Source: Macrococcoides animalis
GTDB lineage: Bacteria; Bacillota; Bacilli; Staphylococcales; Staphylococcaceae
Assembly: GCF_047425875.1 (NCBI RefSeq)
Contig: NZ_CP179727.1
Span: forward strand, 2,400,860-2,464,859
Direction of reading: 5' to 3'
Length of the DNA: 64,000 nt
The notes below the pieces were generated by a model that saw only the letters and a program-made list of their open reading frames with translations, was not told the DNA's origin and did no database searches. Positions 26,589 to 35,874 of this stretch are shown piece by piece; the first letter of the stretch is position 1, and every line of letters starts with the position of its first letter. The translations under genes were made by a program, and so were the position numbers.

Positions 26589-27125
26589 TTATCTAAGTCC
26601 AATGAATCCAGGAACAACGCCTACTTCCATTCCTGTTAAATAGCCATTCTTATCAAATGAAGCTAGATAAACTGCTCCTTTTGTTTTATAAACGATATAT
26701 GATGGTACACCTGGGTTATTTGATTTGTTGGATTCTTCCAGTATTTCATTCTTTTTATGTGCTTTTTTAAACGTATATTTCTTAACTGTCTTTTTCTTTA
26801 CTTCAAATTTGAAATACCCTACTTTACCATTTTTGTCTTTTAGGTAACTTGCATCATAAATATGCATTGGAACACCACCTAAAGCAACTTTTGCTTTGGG
26901 ATTTACTTTGTAACCATTTAATTTGACATTGTCATAATATAAAGCTTTAACGAAATAAGGATCGAGAACAAACTTAGCACTGTTTTTCGTGTAGCCGTTA
27001 TAATTGTAATATGGTTTTGTATAGTGTGCAGCTTGTACGTCTGGTGTTTCTGACAGACTGACTGGTGCTAAAATTAAACTCGTTGCAATTAAACTCATGC
27101 CCATGATTTTTTGAACAGATTTCAT
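26589..27125 (-). CDS. isaB: IsaB-family secreted protein
   Basis: 178 residues. It begins with a Sec signal peptide (MKSVQKIMGMSLIATSLILAP, cut after VQA near residue 32). The mature start PYYNYNGYTKNSAKFVLDPYF with YDNVKLNGYKV closely follows S. aureus IsaB (PYYTYNGY, YDNVKFNG), an extracellular protein reported to bind nucleic acid and induced in vivo. The C-terminal two thirds diverge. The mature protein is strongly basic (KKKTVKKYTFKKAHKK). The ATG at 27125 has AGAGG at 8 bases; an upstream GTG overlaps that site and is rejected. An ACTATTTT/AAAATAGT inverted repeat sits upstream at 27179-27200. Confidence 0.85.
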   Translation of the reverse strand: MKSVQKIMGMSLIATSLILAPVSLSETPDVQAAHYTKPYYNYNGYTKNSAKFVLDPYFVKALYYDNVKLNGYKVNPKAKVALGGVPMHIYDASYLKDKNGKVGYFKFEVKKKTVKKYTFKKAHKKNEILEESNKSNNPGVPSYIVYKTKGAVYLASFDKNGYLTGMEVGVVPGFIGLR

Positions 27126-27288
27126 TTGTCTCACCTCTTTTCTTATTCCTTATCTTAACACTTTCAGAGTAAAATATCACTATTTTACCATAAAAATAGT
27201 AAATATTATTTTAAAAAGAGTGATAATGATAGTATGTATTATAATTACATTATATAAAGAATATATTTTATATAGCCAGGAGGATTAT

Positions 27289-27768
27289 ATGGATTACCGA
27301 AAAATGTTACCTAATGAAACGATGCAATTAATAGATTTCACTTATCATGCATTATATGTTCCACCAGGAGAGGCAACATATGATAGAGATATTGTTTATT
27401 CTTCTGAAATAAGTAAGTATTATGCTAATTTCGATACTGATCGTGAAATATGTATTGTCGCTGAAGATAAGTCTCAACCTGTTGGAGCAATTTGGGGACG
27501 AATTTGGGATAAAGATGTTCAAGGTTATGGTTACTTTGATGCGCGCTTTGTAGAATTGACAATGTCTATCTTGCCAAGACATAGAGGTCAAGGTGTTGGT
27601 AGTGAATTACTCCGACTATTTATAGAAGAAGTTAGAAATACTAAGTATTGTGGGATATCACTTAGCGTGAGTTATGGTAATTATGCACAAAATCTTTATG
27701 AAAAAGCATGTTTTAAGATTGTCGCTGAACGAGATACAGATATTTTGATGGTGTTGAAATTTGAATAA
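27289..27768 (+). CDS. GNAT family N-acetyltransferase
   Basis: 159 residues. The beta-4 strand ELTMSILPRHRGQGVGSELLRL near residue 90 contains the acetyl-CoA loop RGQGVG, and NYAQNLYEKACFKIV completes the fold. The acceptor is unknown. The open frame extends 23 codons further upstream, but AGGAGG at 5-6 bases before the ATG at 27289 and the family length fix this start. It is divergent from isaB. Confidence 0.85.
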   Translation: MDYRKMLPNETMQLIDFTYHALYVPPGEATYDRDIVYSSEISKYYANFDTDREICIVAEDKSQPVGAIWGRIWDKDVQGYGYFDARFVELTMSILPRHRGQGVGSELLRLFIEEVRNTKYCGISLSVSYGNYAQNLYEKACFKIVAERDTDILMVLKFE

Positions 27769-27878
27769 TCATTTGTGTGTAAAAAGAAAAAAGAGACATG
27801 TTGCGTAACATATCTCTTTAATCCTATTATTGGGTTAACTAATGAATTTGCTTTAAATAGTTTTACTATAATATTAAG

Positions 27879-28076
27879 TTATCTATTATGTTTATTATGA
27901 TCTTTGTTATATTGCCATTTTGCGCCATACACCATTAATAGCCCGTTTAAGAATAATACACCTACTAATACAAAATAAATGACTTTATTCAATGTAATGA
28001 CATTGAATATATTTAATAAAAGAAGAATAAGTATTAGCATGTTGAATATATTAAATAATTTCGTTTGAAGATACAA
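27879..28076 (-). CDS. Small two-helix membrane protein
   Basis: About 65 residues with two hydrophobic helices (LFNIFNMLILILLLLNIFNVI and VIYFVLVGVLFLNGLLMVYG) and a polar tail ending KDHNKHNR. The likely start is TTG at 28076, with GAGGTG 6 bases upstream; a GTG at 28085 would lie on top of that site. It follows the monooxygenase-like gene by 12 bases and is probably co-transcribed. No family recognised. Confidence 0.55.
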   Translation of the reverse strand: MYLQTKLFNIFNMLILILLLLNIFNVITLNKVIYFVLVGVLFLNGLLMVYGAKWQYNKDHNKHNR

Positions 28077-28088
28077 GATACCCACCTC

Positions 28089-28391
28089 TTATTGTGCGAA
28101 ATGATTGATTTTAGATAACGCATCATTCACATTTAAGATCTTGCCTTCAACACCTGTAATACCGAATGAAGCAAGTCTTTCTGTATGCATATTTAAATAC
28201 TTTGCTGCGTTCTCTTTTGAGTCGAACATATATATGCCTCCAGCCACATTAGCTTCTGCATCTTCAGTCCAAATTTTCCACTCAAATCCTGGTTCATTAT
28301 TAATCGACTGTGCAAGTTCTGTGAATCCGTTTGTCATTTCATCTCCAAAAGGACCTTCATACGGAAATGTTACTTGTAAAATTACTGCCAT
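28089..28391 (-). CDS. YdhR-like putative monooxygenase
   Basis: A 100-residue protein of the dimeric alpha+beta barrel fold. MAVILQVTFPYEGPFGDEM, PGFEWKIWTEDAEANVAGGIYMF and AAKYLNMHTERLASFGITG follow the YdhR family of small monooxygenase-like proteins. The substrate is unknown. The ATG has GGAGG at 7 bases. It heads a probable two-gene unit with the small membrane protein. Confidence 0.82.
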   Translation of the reverse strand: MAVILQVTFPYEGPFGDEMTNGFTELAQSINNEPGFEWKIWTEDAEANVAGGIYMFDSKENAAKYLNMHTERLASFGITGVEGKILNVNDALSKINHFAQ

Positions 28392-28565
28392 GTTATTGCC
28401 TCCTCTTTTGTATATTTAGTTTAATTTTAACGTAAATATATTGATCTTTCTAGAAAAGGGCTTGAATCAGGCATATGCAAACAATATATAATCATAAAAT
28501 GATAATATGAGTTATAGTTTATTCGTTTGTAAATATTTAGTCTTAATTATAATTGATAGGAGAAA

Positions 28566-29195
28566 ATGATGATTCAAGCAATTACACATGGATTTTTACT
28601 TGCATTAGGTTTGATACTACCTCTAGGTGCACAAAATGTTTTTGTATTTAATCAAGGTGCGAATCATAAAAGTATACGTAAAGCTTTACCAGTAGTGATT
28701 ACTGCAGGTATATGTGACACCTTACTGATTACTTTAGCTATACTAGGCGTTTCGTTACTGTTAATTGAATTACCAGTGTTGCAACTTGCTTTATATTTTG
28801 TGGGGATAATATTTTTACTTTATATGGCTTGGTCATTATGGCATGAGAAATCTGCTAATTCGAATGCACATCCACCGATGTCTGCAAAGAAACAAATTGG
28901 CTTCGCAGTTTCGGTTTCATTACTTAATCCACATGCAATTATGGATACGATTGGTGTAATAGGAACCAGTGCTGCTTTATATTCAGGTAATCATAAGTTA
29001 GCCTTTGCTGTAGCTACAATCGGTGTTTCATGGATATGGTTTATCAGCCTTGCTGTTGCAGGAAAGTTATTAGGAAGGTTTGACTCAAGTGGACGCTATA
29101 TTGAGATATTAAACAAAGTTTCTGCAATAATTATTTTAATAGTGATATTCATTATTATGAAGAATGTTGTGGGTATTTTAAGTAGTTTGATATAA
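28566..29195 (+). CDS. LysE/ArgO family amino-acid exporter
   Basis: 209 residues, about six membrane helices. LGLILPLGAQNVFVFNQG near residue 16 is the LysE/ArgO signature, and VSLLNPHAIMDTIGVIG near residue 118 the second conserved loop. Relatives export basic amino acids (lysine, arginine). Two adjacent ATGs occur; AGGAG lies immediately before. It ends at a bidirectional terminator and is monocistronic. No LysG-type regulator is adjacent. Confidence 0.9.
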   Translation: MMIQAITHGFLLALGLILPLGAQNVFVFNQGANHKSIRKALPVVITAGICDTLLITLAILGVSLLLIELPVLQLALYFVGIIFLLYMAWSLWHEKSANSNAHPPMSAKKQIGFAVSVSLLNPHAIMDTIGVIGTSAALYSGNHKLAFAVATIGVSWIWFISLAVAGKLLGRFDSSGRYIEILNKVSAIIILIVIFIIMKNVVGILSSLI

Positions 29196-29200
29196 ATGAG

Positions 29201-29235
29201 AAGTGAGCGATAATTATAGATTATCGCTCACTTTT
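29201..29235. terminator. Bidirectional terminator after the LysE-type exporter
   Basis: Arms AAGTGAGCGATAA and TTATCGCTCACTT form a 13-bp stem with T runs outward, between convergent genes. Confidence 0.88.
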
Positions 29236-29250
29236 CATTTATTAAAATGC

Positions 29251-29679
29251 CTAATTATTCTCTTTCTTGATACTACTTTTTAACGATAAATACATATATA
29301 AACTGGCTATAATTCCAGTAAAACAGATGACACTCATAGCGATTATTTCAAAAGTTGTTCCTAAAAACTGTTGAATGCATGAAAAAATCCAAAATGGTAT
29401 GAGGATTAGAGATATGATTTTAAGTATTTTTTTATATTTTAGATTCCTATTCATTTTATATAATACAATCGGGATTAAGGCAATACAAGATAGTATTATA
29501 CTACTTGTCAATGATAACTGTTTTGCATCATTATATGTCTCTGATCTTCCACCATTGACATATTCAAAAGGGATTAATTTGACGAAGACTAGTATATGAA
29601 CGATTATTGATGCTGCTACGGCGATTGTGTGTAAAACAATACTATTTCTAACGTCTTTGTCACTGAATTTTGTTATCAT
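29251..29679 (-). CDS. Four-helix membrane protein of unknown function
   Basis: 142 residues with four predicted membrane helices (about residues 16-38, 55-75, 84-105 and 110-132) and a basic tail ending SSIKKENN. No family motif recognised. GGGAG is placed before the ATG. It sits alone between a shared terminator and a short intergenic stretch. Confidence 0.65.
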   Translation of the reverse strand: MITKFSDKDVRNSIVLHTIAVAASIIVHILVFVKLIPFEYVNGGRSETYNDAKQLSLTSSIILSCIALIPIVLYKMNRNLKYKKILKIISLILIPFWIFSCIQQFLGTTFEIIAMSVICFTGIIASLYMYLSLKSSIKKENN

Positions 29680-29761
29680 CTATACGCTCCCATATTAATT
29701 GATATTTTCATGTATAATATTACACCATAAAACCTATAAATACGAATGAAGAGGTTCAATT

Positions 29762-29794
29762 ATGTTATTTCATGAAGAGTTGACAACTGTCTAA
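29762..29794 (+). other. Orphan ten-codon frame with ribosome site
   Basis: GAAGAGG precedes an ATG followed by nine sense codons (LFHEELTTV) and a stop; a TATAAT box lies about 50 bases upstream. No gene follows on the same strand. It may be the start of a lost gene or a short peptide. The rest of the 190-base gap shows nothing clear. Confidence 0.25.
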
Positions 29795-29868
29795 TGAATC
29801 ACATTTTTCTTAGCGCACTATTTCCTTTATTTTAATACTTCCTTTTGAAATTTTTATATGCTCGCTTA

Positions 29869-31479
29869 TTACTTCATCCAAATATCTTGAAATGTAATAA
29901 ATCCCATTTCATTGATTTTAACGCCATTAATATTACTATCATACTTTAATTTTATATTCTTATTATATAGAGGGAAAAGTATGCCTTTTTTATGTAGCCA
30001 TCTATCGAGTAAATGATTTATTCTTGGCCATTTATCAAAGGGTGTTGATAAATAATATTTTTTTAATGGTTCAAACCAAGGATATGCTTTTAATATATTG
30101 TAAATAGACGATGACGGATTAAAGATAAAATTATAGTAAGATATTGATTCCGGTATTTCTAAGTATTCTCCAAAACAGAAGAAGTCTCCTTCAAACAAAT
30201 GTGTTTTCGTCATAACATAATCAAATTTAATGTAATTAAGGTGAACGGGTACGTTATGTTCTTCTAAAGTCGTCTTTATTAACTGTATTCTAATATCATT
30301 CTTCCCAATGCAATCAATCATAACGGGTGATGTAAATATCGGTGGTAATAGTTGTTTAGATTTAATATATTTTGATTGTTTTAGTACTTTGGGGGAATTT
30401 AAACTCACTTTGAAATGCTTGTTTATAGCGTATCGGTAATGATCGATGAGTGTATTTCTTATGTATTGAATTTGGTCGGCGTTTAATTGACTATTAACAG
30501 ATTTACATAAATAATAATAACCCATCTCTTTTTCTATTGTTGTCAGAGGGTTTTCTGGATTACCAATGATTGTTTGCGTATAGTCTGGAATATAAATCAT
30601 TTCAATCGTATCGATAAACGCACGGTGCGCATAGTACTGATCAAAGCGTTTCAATACGGTTTTCACTTCATTATTCGCCTTTATATAATATGGTCCTGTA
30701 CCTATTATTTTATCTTTAGACACTTTATATATACTGAGTGGTACAAAGCTAAGCAATGCTAGAATATGTGGACACTGATTGAAATATATTCTCAGTGATA
30801 GTGGGTTAATTATTGTGATTGTACTGATTGGTGCTAGTAATTCTTGTGTGTTGTGATGTTTTTTAGCAGTCTCCAAACATCTTTTTACGTCGACACTTGT
30901 AAGTAATGTGCCATCATGAAACTGAACATTAGGTCTTAAATATATATCAATATACTGTTCTGTTAGTTCATAGTGATGGGCCAGGTTGTATTCCAGTTGT
31001 TCATTTTCATTATATGTGAATAATCTGTTGAACACACTCATTACTACATTTGCGCTTTTCGCTTCAATTGCTTCTAATGGATGCACGGTAAATAATTTAT
31101 ATCGTTTTGTAATCGTCAATTTTTCTTTATGGTCAGATATTTTATATAATCCTAGTTGTGGATTTACTTTTTTAAATAATATTTGTTGTTGCAATGGTGA
31201 CCAGTCCCAAGCGAGGTATTGAACCACTTTATCAAGTGTATCCGTTTTGATTAAGTGTTTTACTTTGGCATAATAAATCGCTTCAATATCTATTAACCAT
31301 TGTATCTTCGTTTTGTTTCCTCGCCCTTTGCCACTCTCATAAATTAGTACATTTTCAAATTGCCATATATCTAGTTTTCGTGATAATTGTTTCTGACTGA
31401 TTTTTAATATTTCACTTAATTCTTTTTGAGAATAATCTTTATGACGTAATTGATATAAACTTAGTAAAATCTTTTCCAT
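29869..31479 (-). CDS. SgrR-family transcriptional regulator with solute-binding domain
   Basis: 536 residues. The N terminus (residues 1-110) is an SgrR-type winged helix (DYSQKELSEILKISQKQLSRKLD). The rest is a cytoplasmic SBP_bac_5 domain like oligopeptide-binding proteins (LYKISDHKEKLT, QYIDIYLRPNVQFHDGTLLTSVDVKRCLETA near residue 195, IIGTGPYYIK). Such proteins sense small molecules and control an adjacent exporter; E. coli SgrR controls sgrS/setA. Here the divergent neighbour is an MFS exporter, 93 bases away, the likely target. Confidence 0.87.
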   Translation of the reverse strand: MEKILLSLYQLRHKDYSQKELSEILKISQKQLSRKLDIWQFENVLIYESGKGRGNKTKIQWLIDIEAIYYAKVKHLIKTDTLDKVVQYLAWDWSPLQQQILFKKVNPQLGLYKISDHKEKLTITKRYKLFTVHPLEAIEAKSANVVMSVFNRLFTYNENEQLEYNLAHHYELTEQYIDIYLRPNVQFHDGTLLTSVDVKRCLETAKKHHNTQELLAPISTITIINPLSLRIYFNQCPHILALLSFVPLSIYKVSKDKIIGTGPYYIKANNEVKTVLKRFDQYYAHRAFIDTIEMIYIPDYTQTIIGNPENPLTTIEKEMGYYYLCKSVNSQLNADQIQYIRNTLIDHYRYAINKHFKVSLNSPKVLKQSKYIKSKQLLPPIFTSPVMIDCIGKNDIRIQLIKTTLEEHNVPVHLNYIKFDYVMTKTHLFEGDFFCFGEYLEIPESISYYNFIFNPSSSIYNILKAYPWFEPLKKYYLSTPFDKWPRINHLLDRWLHKKGILFPLYNKNIKLKYDSNINGVKINEMGFITFQDIWMK

Positions 31480-31572
31480 CTTCCACCTCTAAAAGTAGAC
31501 ATTATTGACGATTTGTCCATTTTTGTTTCAATCTGTCTATATTAAACTTATATTACTGGAGGTGAATTGACA

Positions 31573-32787
31573 ATGAAAATCAGAGAATTACCAATAAATA
31601 TTCATGTCAGGCTGTGGGGATCCTTTGTAAATAGAATTGCTGGAAGTTCTGTTTGGCCATTTATGGCATTATATTTAACTGAAGCAGTTGATAAGACATT
31701 TGCAGGTACTTTTCTATCGTTTACAGTTTTACTATCATTCTTTATCAATATTATCGCAGGTTATGTATGTGATAGATTACCTAGGAAGAAATTACTTGTA
31801 TCGATGTCTTATTTAGAAGTTGTTTGTATTTTAATAATGGCAATGGGTATATACTTTGATACACTTATTCCTTTCTTAGTAGGTTTCGTCCTTAATTTAG
31901 TTGTTGGACAATTTAGAAGACCTGCATTACGCGCAATAGTTCAAGATTCTGCAACAAATGAAAACCGAAAAATAATATATCAATTGGATTATTGGCTAAT
32001 CAATTTATCACTTGCACTGGGAGCAGCAATTGGTGGACTGTTCTATCATGATCACAAATTATTACTCTTTTTAATTCTTGCGTTCTCTTCGCTTATAATT
32101 GCTATTGTTTATACAATATTTATATCAGAAACGAGAGCATTTATTGCAGAAAAAACACATAAAAATGTGTTCAAAGATCTTCTTCATAGTTATATTCAAG
32201 TTTCTAAAAACAAGCCCTTTGTAATTCTTGTTATAGGCTCAATTTGTATTATGTATGCTGAACTATCGACAAGTAGTTATGTAGCAGTAAGACTTGCTGA
32301 AACATTTGAGACGATTGATATCAACGGATTCAAAATGACCGGTGTGAGGATGTTCTCTACTATAAACATTGTGAATACATTAATTGTTGTGACATTCACC
32401 TTTATAGTCGGACGATTGATTCAAAAATTTAAGGTGAAGCAAATCATGATTTGTGGTTTAGTAATCTATGGACTAGGTTATGTCATTCTTACCTCAGCAA
32501 ATAATTTATGGATCATACTCCTTGCCATTACAATCGCAACATTTGGAGAATTAATTTATGCGCCAATCAAGAATGCCGAAGAATTAGATCTTATTCCAGC
32601 TGATCAACGCGGAGCATATGGGGCTTTCTCAAATCTAGGATTTAATGCGACTGACTTAATGACCAAATTTGCCATCATATTAGGCGCTTATCTTAATCCA
32701 TATGCGATGAGTGGTGTGATGTTTGTGATTGTGTTAATCGGTTCAATTTGTTATATGTCTAGTTTATTTGTGAAGACGGAAAGTTAA
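31573..32787 (+). CDS. MFS exporter, divergent from the SgrR-type regulator
   Basis: 404 residues with 12 predicted helices. The cytoplasmic loop 2-3 motif GYVCDRLPRKKLL near residue 68 is the MFS motif A, and GQFRRPALRAIVQD near residue 117 resembles multidrug-type MFS proteins. ATG at 31573 follows GGAGGTG by 8 bases; the TTG two codons earlier is too close to it. It is probably induced through the regulator on the other strand. Sugar or drug export is plausible, by analogy with SetA. Confidence 0.85.
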   Translation: MKIRELPINIHVRLWGSFVNRIAGSSVWPFMALYLTEAVDKTFAGTFLSFTVLLSFFINIIAGYVCDRLPRKKLLVSMSYLEVVCILIMAMGIYFDTLIPFLVGFVLNLVVGQFRRPALRAIVQDSATNENRKIIYQLDYWLINLSLALGAAIGGLFYHDHKLLLFLILAFSSLIIAIVYTIFISETRAFIAEKTHKNVFKDLLHSYIQVSKNKPFVILVIGSICIMYAELSTSSYVAVRLAETFETIDINGFKMTGVRMFSTINIVNTLIVVTFTFIVGRLIQKFKVKQIMICGLVIYGLGYVILTSANNLWIILLAITIATFGELIYAPIKNAEELDLIPADQRGAYGAFSNLGFNATDLMTKFAIILGAYLNPYAMSGVMFVIVLIGSICYMSSLFVKTES

Positions 32788-32808
32788 ATAATATTTTTAG
32801 ATATTAAA

Positions 32809-32847
32809 AGAAACCATTGAGTGAACAAACTCAATGGTTTCTTTTTG
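32809..32847 (+). terminator. Terminator of the MFS exporter
   Basis: Arms AGAAACCATTGAGT and ACTCAATGGTTTCT, then a run of T; 13-14 bp stem between convergent MFS genes. Confidence 0.9.
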
Positions 32848-32876
32848 GTATATAATAAAAAGTTTTAACATTTTCA

Positions 32877-34076
32877 TTAAAATTGACGTTTATTTATAAT
32901 AACATTCTGTTTTCTTGATATATAAATATAAATTAAGAGTATTGTACTTATTATCAAGCTATTTAATAAGTACAATGACCTGATTCCTATTATATCAACT
33001 AATAAAGTTGCTACTACAATACCTAAAGGCATAGAAAATCTTATAATAGCTAATCTTATACTAAAAATTCTCCCCATTATTTCTTTCTTTATTGTCTTTT
33101 GAACAAGTAAAGTATTATAACTATTAAATATTGATAATGCTACCCCACTCACGAGTTCAATGGAGTATGACAAATAAATTGATTGACTAACCCCTAAGCA
33201 TAAGTAACCTATTACTTCTATTAGAATCATCATATACATTACGTGATATTGATTGAACTTAGTAGTCCATTTAATAGCGAAGGTTCCTATGACATAACCC
33301 ATTGGAAAACAAGCCATAAAAATTCCATAGTTACTCATATCTCCTTTTAAGATTTTTAAAATATACGGTAATGAAATTACTGTAATTATACCCACAGTAA
33401 ATTGAACGCTCATTAATAAATATCCTAGATGTTTTACATTTTTTTGCTCTTTATAGTATCTAAAACCTTCTTTTAGTTCGTTTATCCAACTATTCTTAAT
33501 AAGTGGATTAATATGAAAATCTCTTAGAAACATTAAGCTAATACCACTACTTATAAAACATAAAAAGGCTAGATAGATTGCAATGTATGCATTTATATAA
33601 CTAATTAATAGACCAGATACTATAGGACTTATTGCAATCATCACTTTTGATGTGCCGTCAATAACACTGTTGTGTAATGCTAAATCTTCGTCACGGCTAA
33701 TTTCAGGTAATATTGATTGGCTTACGGGCGTATAAATTGGTGTTATGGCTCCAATAAATATTTGAAAGATATATATTACGATTAAAGCATTAGTATTAAT
33801 ATAAATAATTATAAATAATACTAGCAATATTCCTTTAAATATTTGTAAGTATACAAGTATTTTCTTTTTTGAATATCTATCTAAGAATGGTCCAGATATG
33901 AGTTGAACTATAATTGATGGAATAAAATACAGTATCCACATTATCCCTATATCTTTGACATCACCACTTTGTTTATATACCAGTAATGAAAGTGAAAATG
34001 TCATCAGTGATCCACCCAGTTCTGAAATCATGAGTCCTAACCACAAATTAAAAAAGGTAATTTTATTCTTATTCAT
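32877..34076 (-). CDS. MFS transporter downstream of an ArsR-type regulator
   Basis: 399 residues, 12 helices. SGPFLDRYSKKKILVYL near residue 60 is motif A; QFTVGIITVISLPYIL and the GYVIGTFAIKWT segment follow the MFS_3-type drug exporter pattern. Its start overlaps the regulator's stop by eight bases, so the two form one operon. The block is noticeably more AT-rich in codon choice (many AAT, TAT, ATA) than the lysine or fem genes, suggesting acquisition. The substrate is unknown. Confidence 0.85.
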   Translation of the reverse strand: MNKNKITFFNLWLGLMISELGGSLMTFSLSLLVYKQSGDVKDIGIMWILYFIPSIIVQLISGPFLDRYSKKKILVYLQIFKGILLVLFIIIYINTNALIVIYIFQIFIGAITPIYTPVSQSILPEISRDEDLALHNSVIDGTSKVMIAISPIVSGLLISYINAYIAIYLAFLCFISSGISLMFLRDFHINPLIKNSWINELKEGFRYYKEQKNVKHLGYLLMSVQFTVGIITVISLPYILKILKGDMSNYGIFMACFPMGYVIGTFAIKWTTKFNQYHVMYMMILIEVIGYLCLGVSQSIYLSYSIELVSGVALSIFNSYNTLLVQKTIKKEIMGRIFSIRLAIIRFSMPLGIVVATLLVDIIGIRSLYLLNSLIISTILLIYIYISRKQNVIINKRQF

Positions 34077-35064
34077 ACTTTGTACCTATAAATTTATGTA
34101 CATAGTTAAATATTTTTTCAATCTCTTCATCATTTACAAAATAATTATTATTTTTTTGAATGAGAATATTATTATGTTTCATTTTTTGTATGTGGTGATG
34201 AATTGTAGGTTTGCTAGCATCAATATTTTTAGTGAGTTGATTTAATGAATTGTTACCCATCTTTATTTCTCTTAAAATCTGCAATCTTATTGTATCTGCC
34301 ATTGCTTTTAAACTAGTAACTTTATCAATATTTGGAGTCGCTATACTTTCTTCAATCGGTGGAATATATAGAATGATTTCATTTAAATTCTCACTTACTA
34401 ATATGAATGGTTTGTAAGCAGTTTGATTGACTAATCTAATATTTTTTCCTGTTTTTTCGTATTTTTGAATAACTTCAATTAATTCAGAATCTACTATTTG
34501 ATCTCTTTTAATCCTCTTTACTGAATATGTAGCGTTTTTTTCATTAATTACTAAATTACATGCAAACTTTAAGTGTCTAATTAATATATTTTTGATTTCT
34601 TGTATTGAATAATTATAAACAAAGTTTAATATTTGATTATTATATGGGTGACTTTCAAAAAGGTCATATACTTGTTTTCTTATTTTCTTATTTTTAAATG
34701 ATGAAGAAATTTTATTTATAGTTAATGTTTTATGAAATGGAAATATGTATGTTTTCACGTTGCATTCACTTATTTTTAGGATATATTCTTCAAATGACAG
34801 TTGTAAATGACTGTTTGAAACATAGTATTCATTGCATAACACTTGAAGCATTTTCCAGGTTTGATTGTTAATTATTTCATCATATATTTTCTTTTCATCT
34901 TTAGATAAATTTTCAATGATATTGTTGTAATTTTGATAATCATTAAATTGATTGAGTAATTTGGAATATGAAATTGCTCCAATTAATAATATAGGATATT
35001 GTTCAGGTCTATTTTCATAAATAAATTGATTTTGTTGATAAATTATTTCTTCAATAACTTTCAT
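34069..35064 (-). CDS. ArsR-type winged-helix regulator with long N-terminal region
   Basis: 331 residues. The last 90 are an ArsR/SmtB-type winged helix (VTSLKAMADTIRLQILREIK, LNQLTKNIDASKPTIHHHIQKM, then the wing). The first 240 residues form an unassigned all-alpha and beta sensing region similar in layout to DUF5937-type regulators. No metal-binding cysteine pair (ELCVC) is visible, so it is unlikely to be a metal sensor. It leads the operon with the MFS gene, whose product's substrate it may detect. Confidence 0.78.
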   Translation of the reverse strand: MKVIEEIIYQQNQFIYENRPEQYPILLIGAISYSKLLNQFNDYQNYNNIIENLSKDEKKIYDEIINNQTWKMLQVLCNEYYVSNSHLQLSFEEYILKISECNVKTYIFPFHKTLTINKISSSFKNKKIRKQVYDLFESHPYNNQILNFVYNYSIQEIKNILIRHLKFACNLVINEKNATYSVKRIKRDQIVDSELIEVIQKYEKTGKNIRLVNQTAYKPFILVSENLNEIILYIPPIEESIATPNIDKVTSLKAMADTIRLQILREIKMGNNSLNQLTKNIDASKPTIHHHIQKMKHNNILIQKNNNYFVNDEEIEKIFNYVHKFIGTKYE

Positions 35065-35178
35065 TTTAATTCCTCCATTCGAAAGACTTCGAATAAAATT
35101 TGATTATGGTGAAAGAATTATAAATTATGTGTTTCATATTTACAAGCTTAAATATGATTGTAAATATGAAATACATTA

Positions 35179-35210
35179 GAAAACCCCTAAAGTTTAACTT
35201 TAGGGGTACT
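35179..35210 (-). terminator. Terminator of the first GNAT gene
   Basis: Stem of CCCCTAAAGTT with its complement; on the minus strand it ends in TTTTCT. About 35 bases past the stop. Confidence 0.8.
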
Positions 35211-35243
35211 ATATAATCTTGTCGTTTTGTAAAGAATGATGAA

Positions 35244-35726
35244 CTATAAATTTTTCATATAGTAACGATTATCAACTGCCATTACAGGAAAATCATCAGG
35301 TATATCTTTCTTATCAATTAATGTAAATCCGTTATTTGAGTAAAAGTGTTGTGCACTTACAAATTTATCGATTGTACCAAGATAAATTGAAGCGATGCTA
35401 TTATTTTTAGCCGTTATTATTACTTTGTCTAATAGCTTCTTCCCTATCTTTAAATTTCTATAATCTTGATTGACAAACATTTTTTTCAGTGCGGCATTGT
35501 TATTGGCAAGTTTAACGAGTGCGACACATCCAATTATTTTATCATTATTATTAACGGCTAACCAAAACTGACCGCCTTTATCTAAATAATTACTTTGAAC
35601 ATTTTCTAAATCTGGCTGATCTTCTCTACTGATTTGAATTTCAAACTCATCTTTTTGAATACCGAGGATAAAATCTATTAATTGTTCTTTATATGAATCG
35701 TTGTATTGAATAATTTCGTATTCCAT
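35244..35726 (-). CDS. GNAT family N-acetyltransferase
   Basis: 160 residues. IGCVALVKLANNNAALKKMFVNQDYRNLKIGKKLLDK near residue 65-105 shows beta-4 and the acetyl-CoA loop RNLKIGKK (a variant of RxxGxG/A), and FYSNNGFTLIDK the C-terminal strand. It resembles YjbC/MarR-associated GNAT proteins. AGGAGG lies directly before the ATG. The acceptor is unknown. Confidence 0.82.
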   Translation of the reverse strand: MEYEIIQYNDSYKEQLIDFILGIQKDEFEIQISREDQPDLENVQSNYLDKGGQFWLAVNNNDKIIGCVALVKLANNNAALKKMFVNQDYRNLKIGKKLLDKVIITAKNNSIASIYLGTIDKFVSAQHFYSNNGFTLIDKKDIPDDFPVMAVDNRYYMKNL

Positions 35727-35860
35727 AAATAACCTCCTGATTAGTATGATTGTTGTTATTTAATTGTATCCTTACGCTTCTTCCGGCCATATGAACCAAC
35801 TAATAGTAATGATTAAATCTATAATGAGTACAACTTCATTCTTACTACTCACCTGATCAG

Positions 35861-35874
35861 CCTACTCTCCTATT
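35861..35874. repeat. 14-bp direct repeat, copy 1
   Basis: CCTACTCTCCTATT, identical to the copy at 36428-36441. It covers the stop codon of the RimJ-like GNAT gene; on the minus strand it contains AGGAG, that is, a ribosome site with no gene after it. Confidence 0.7.
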
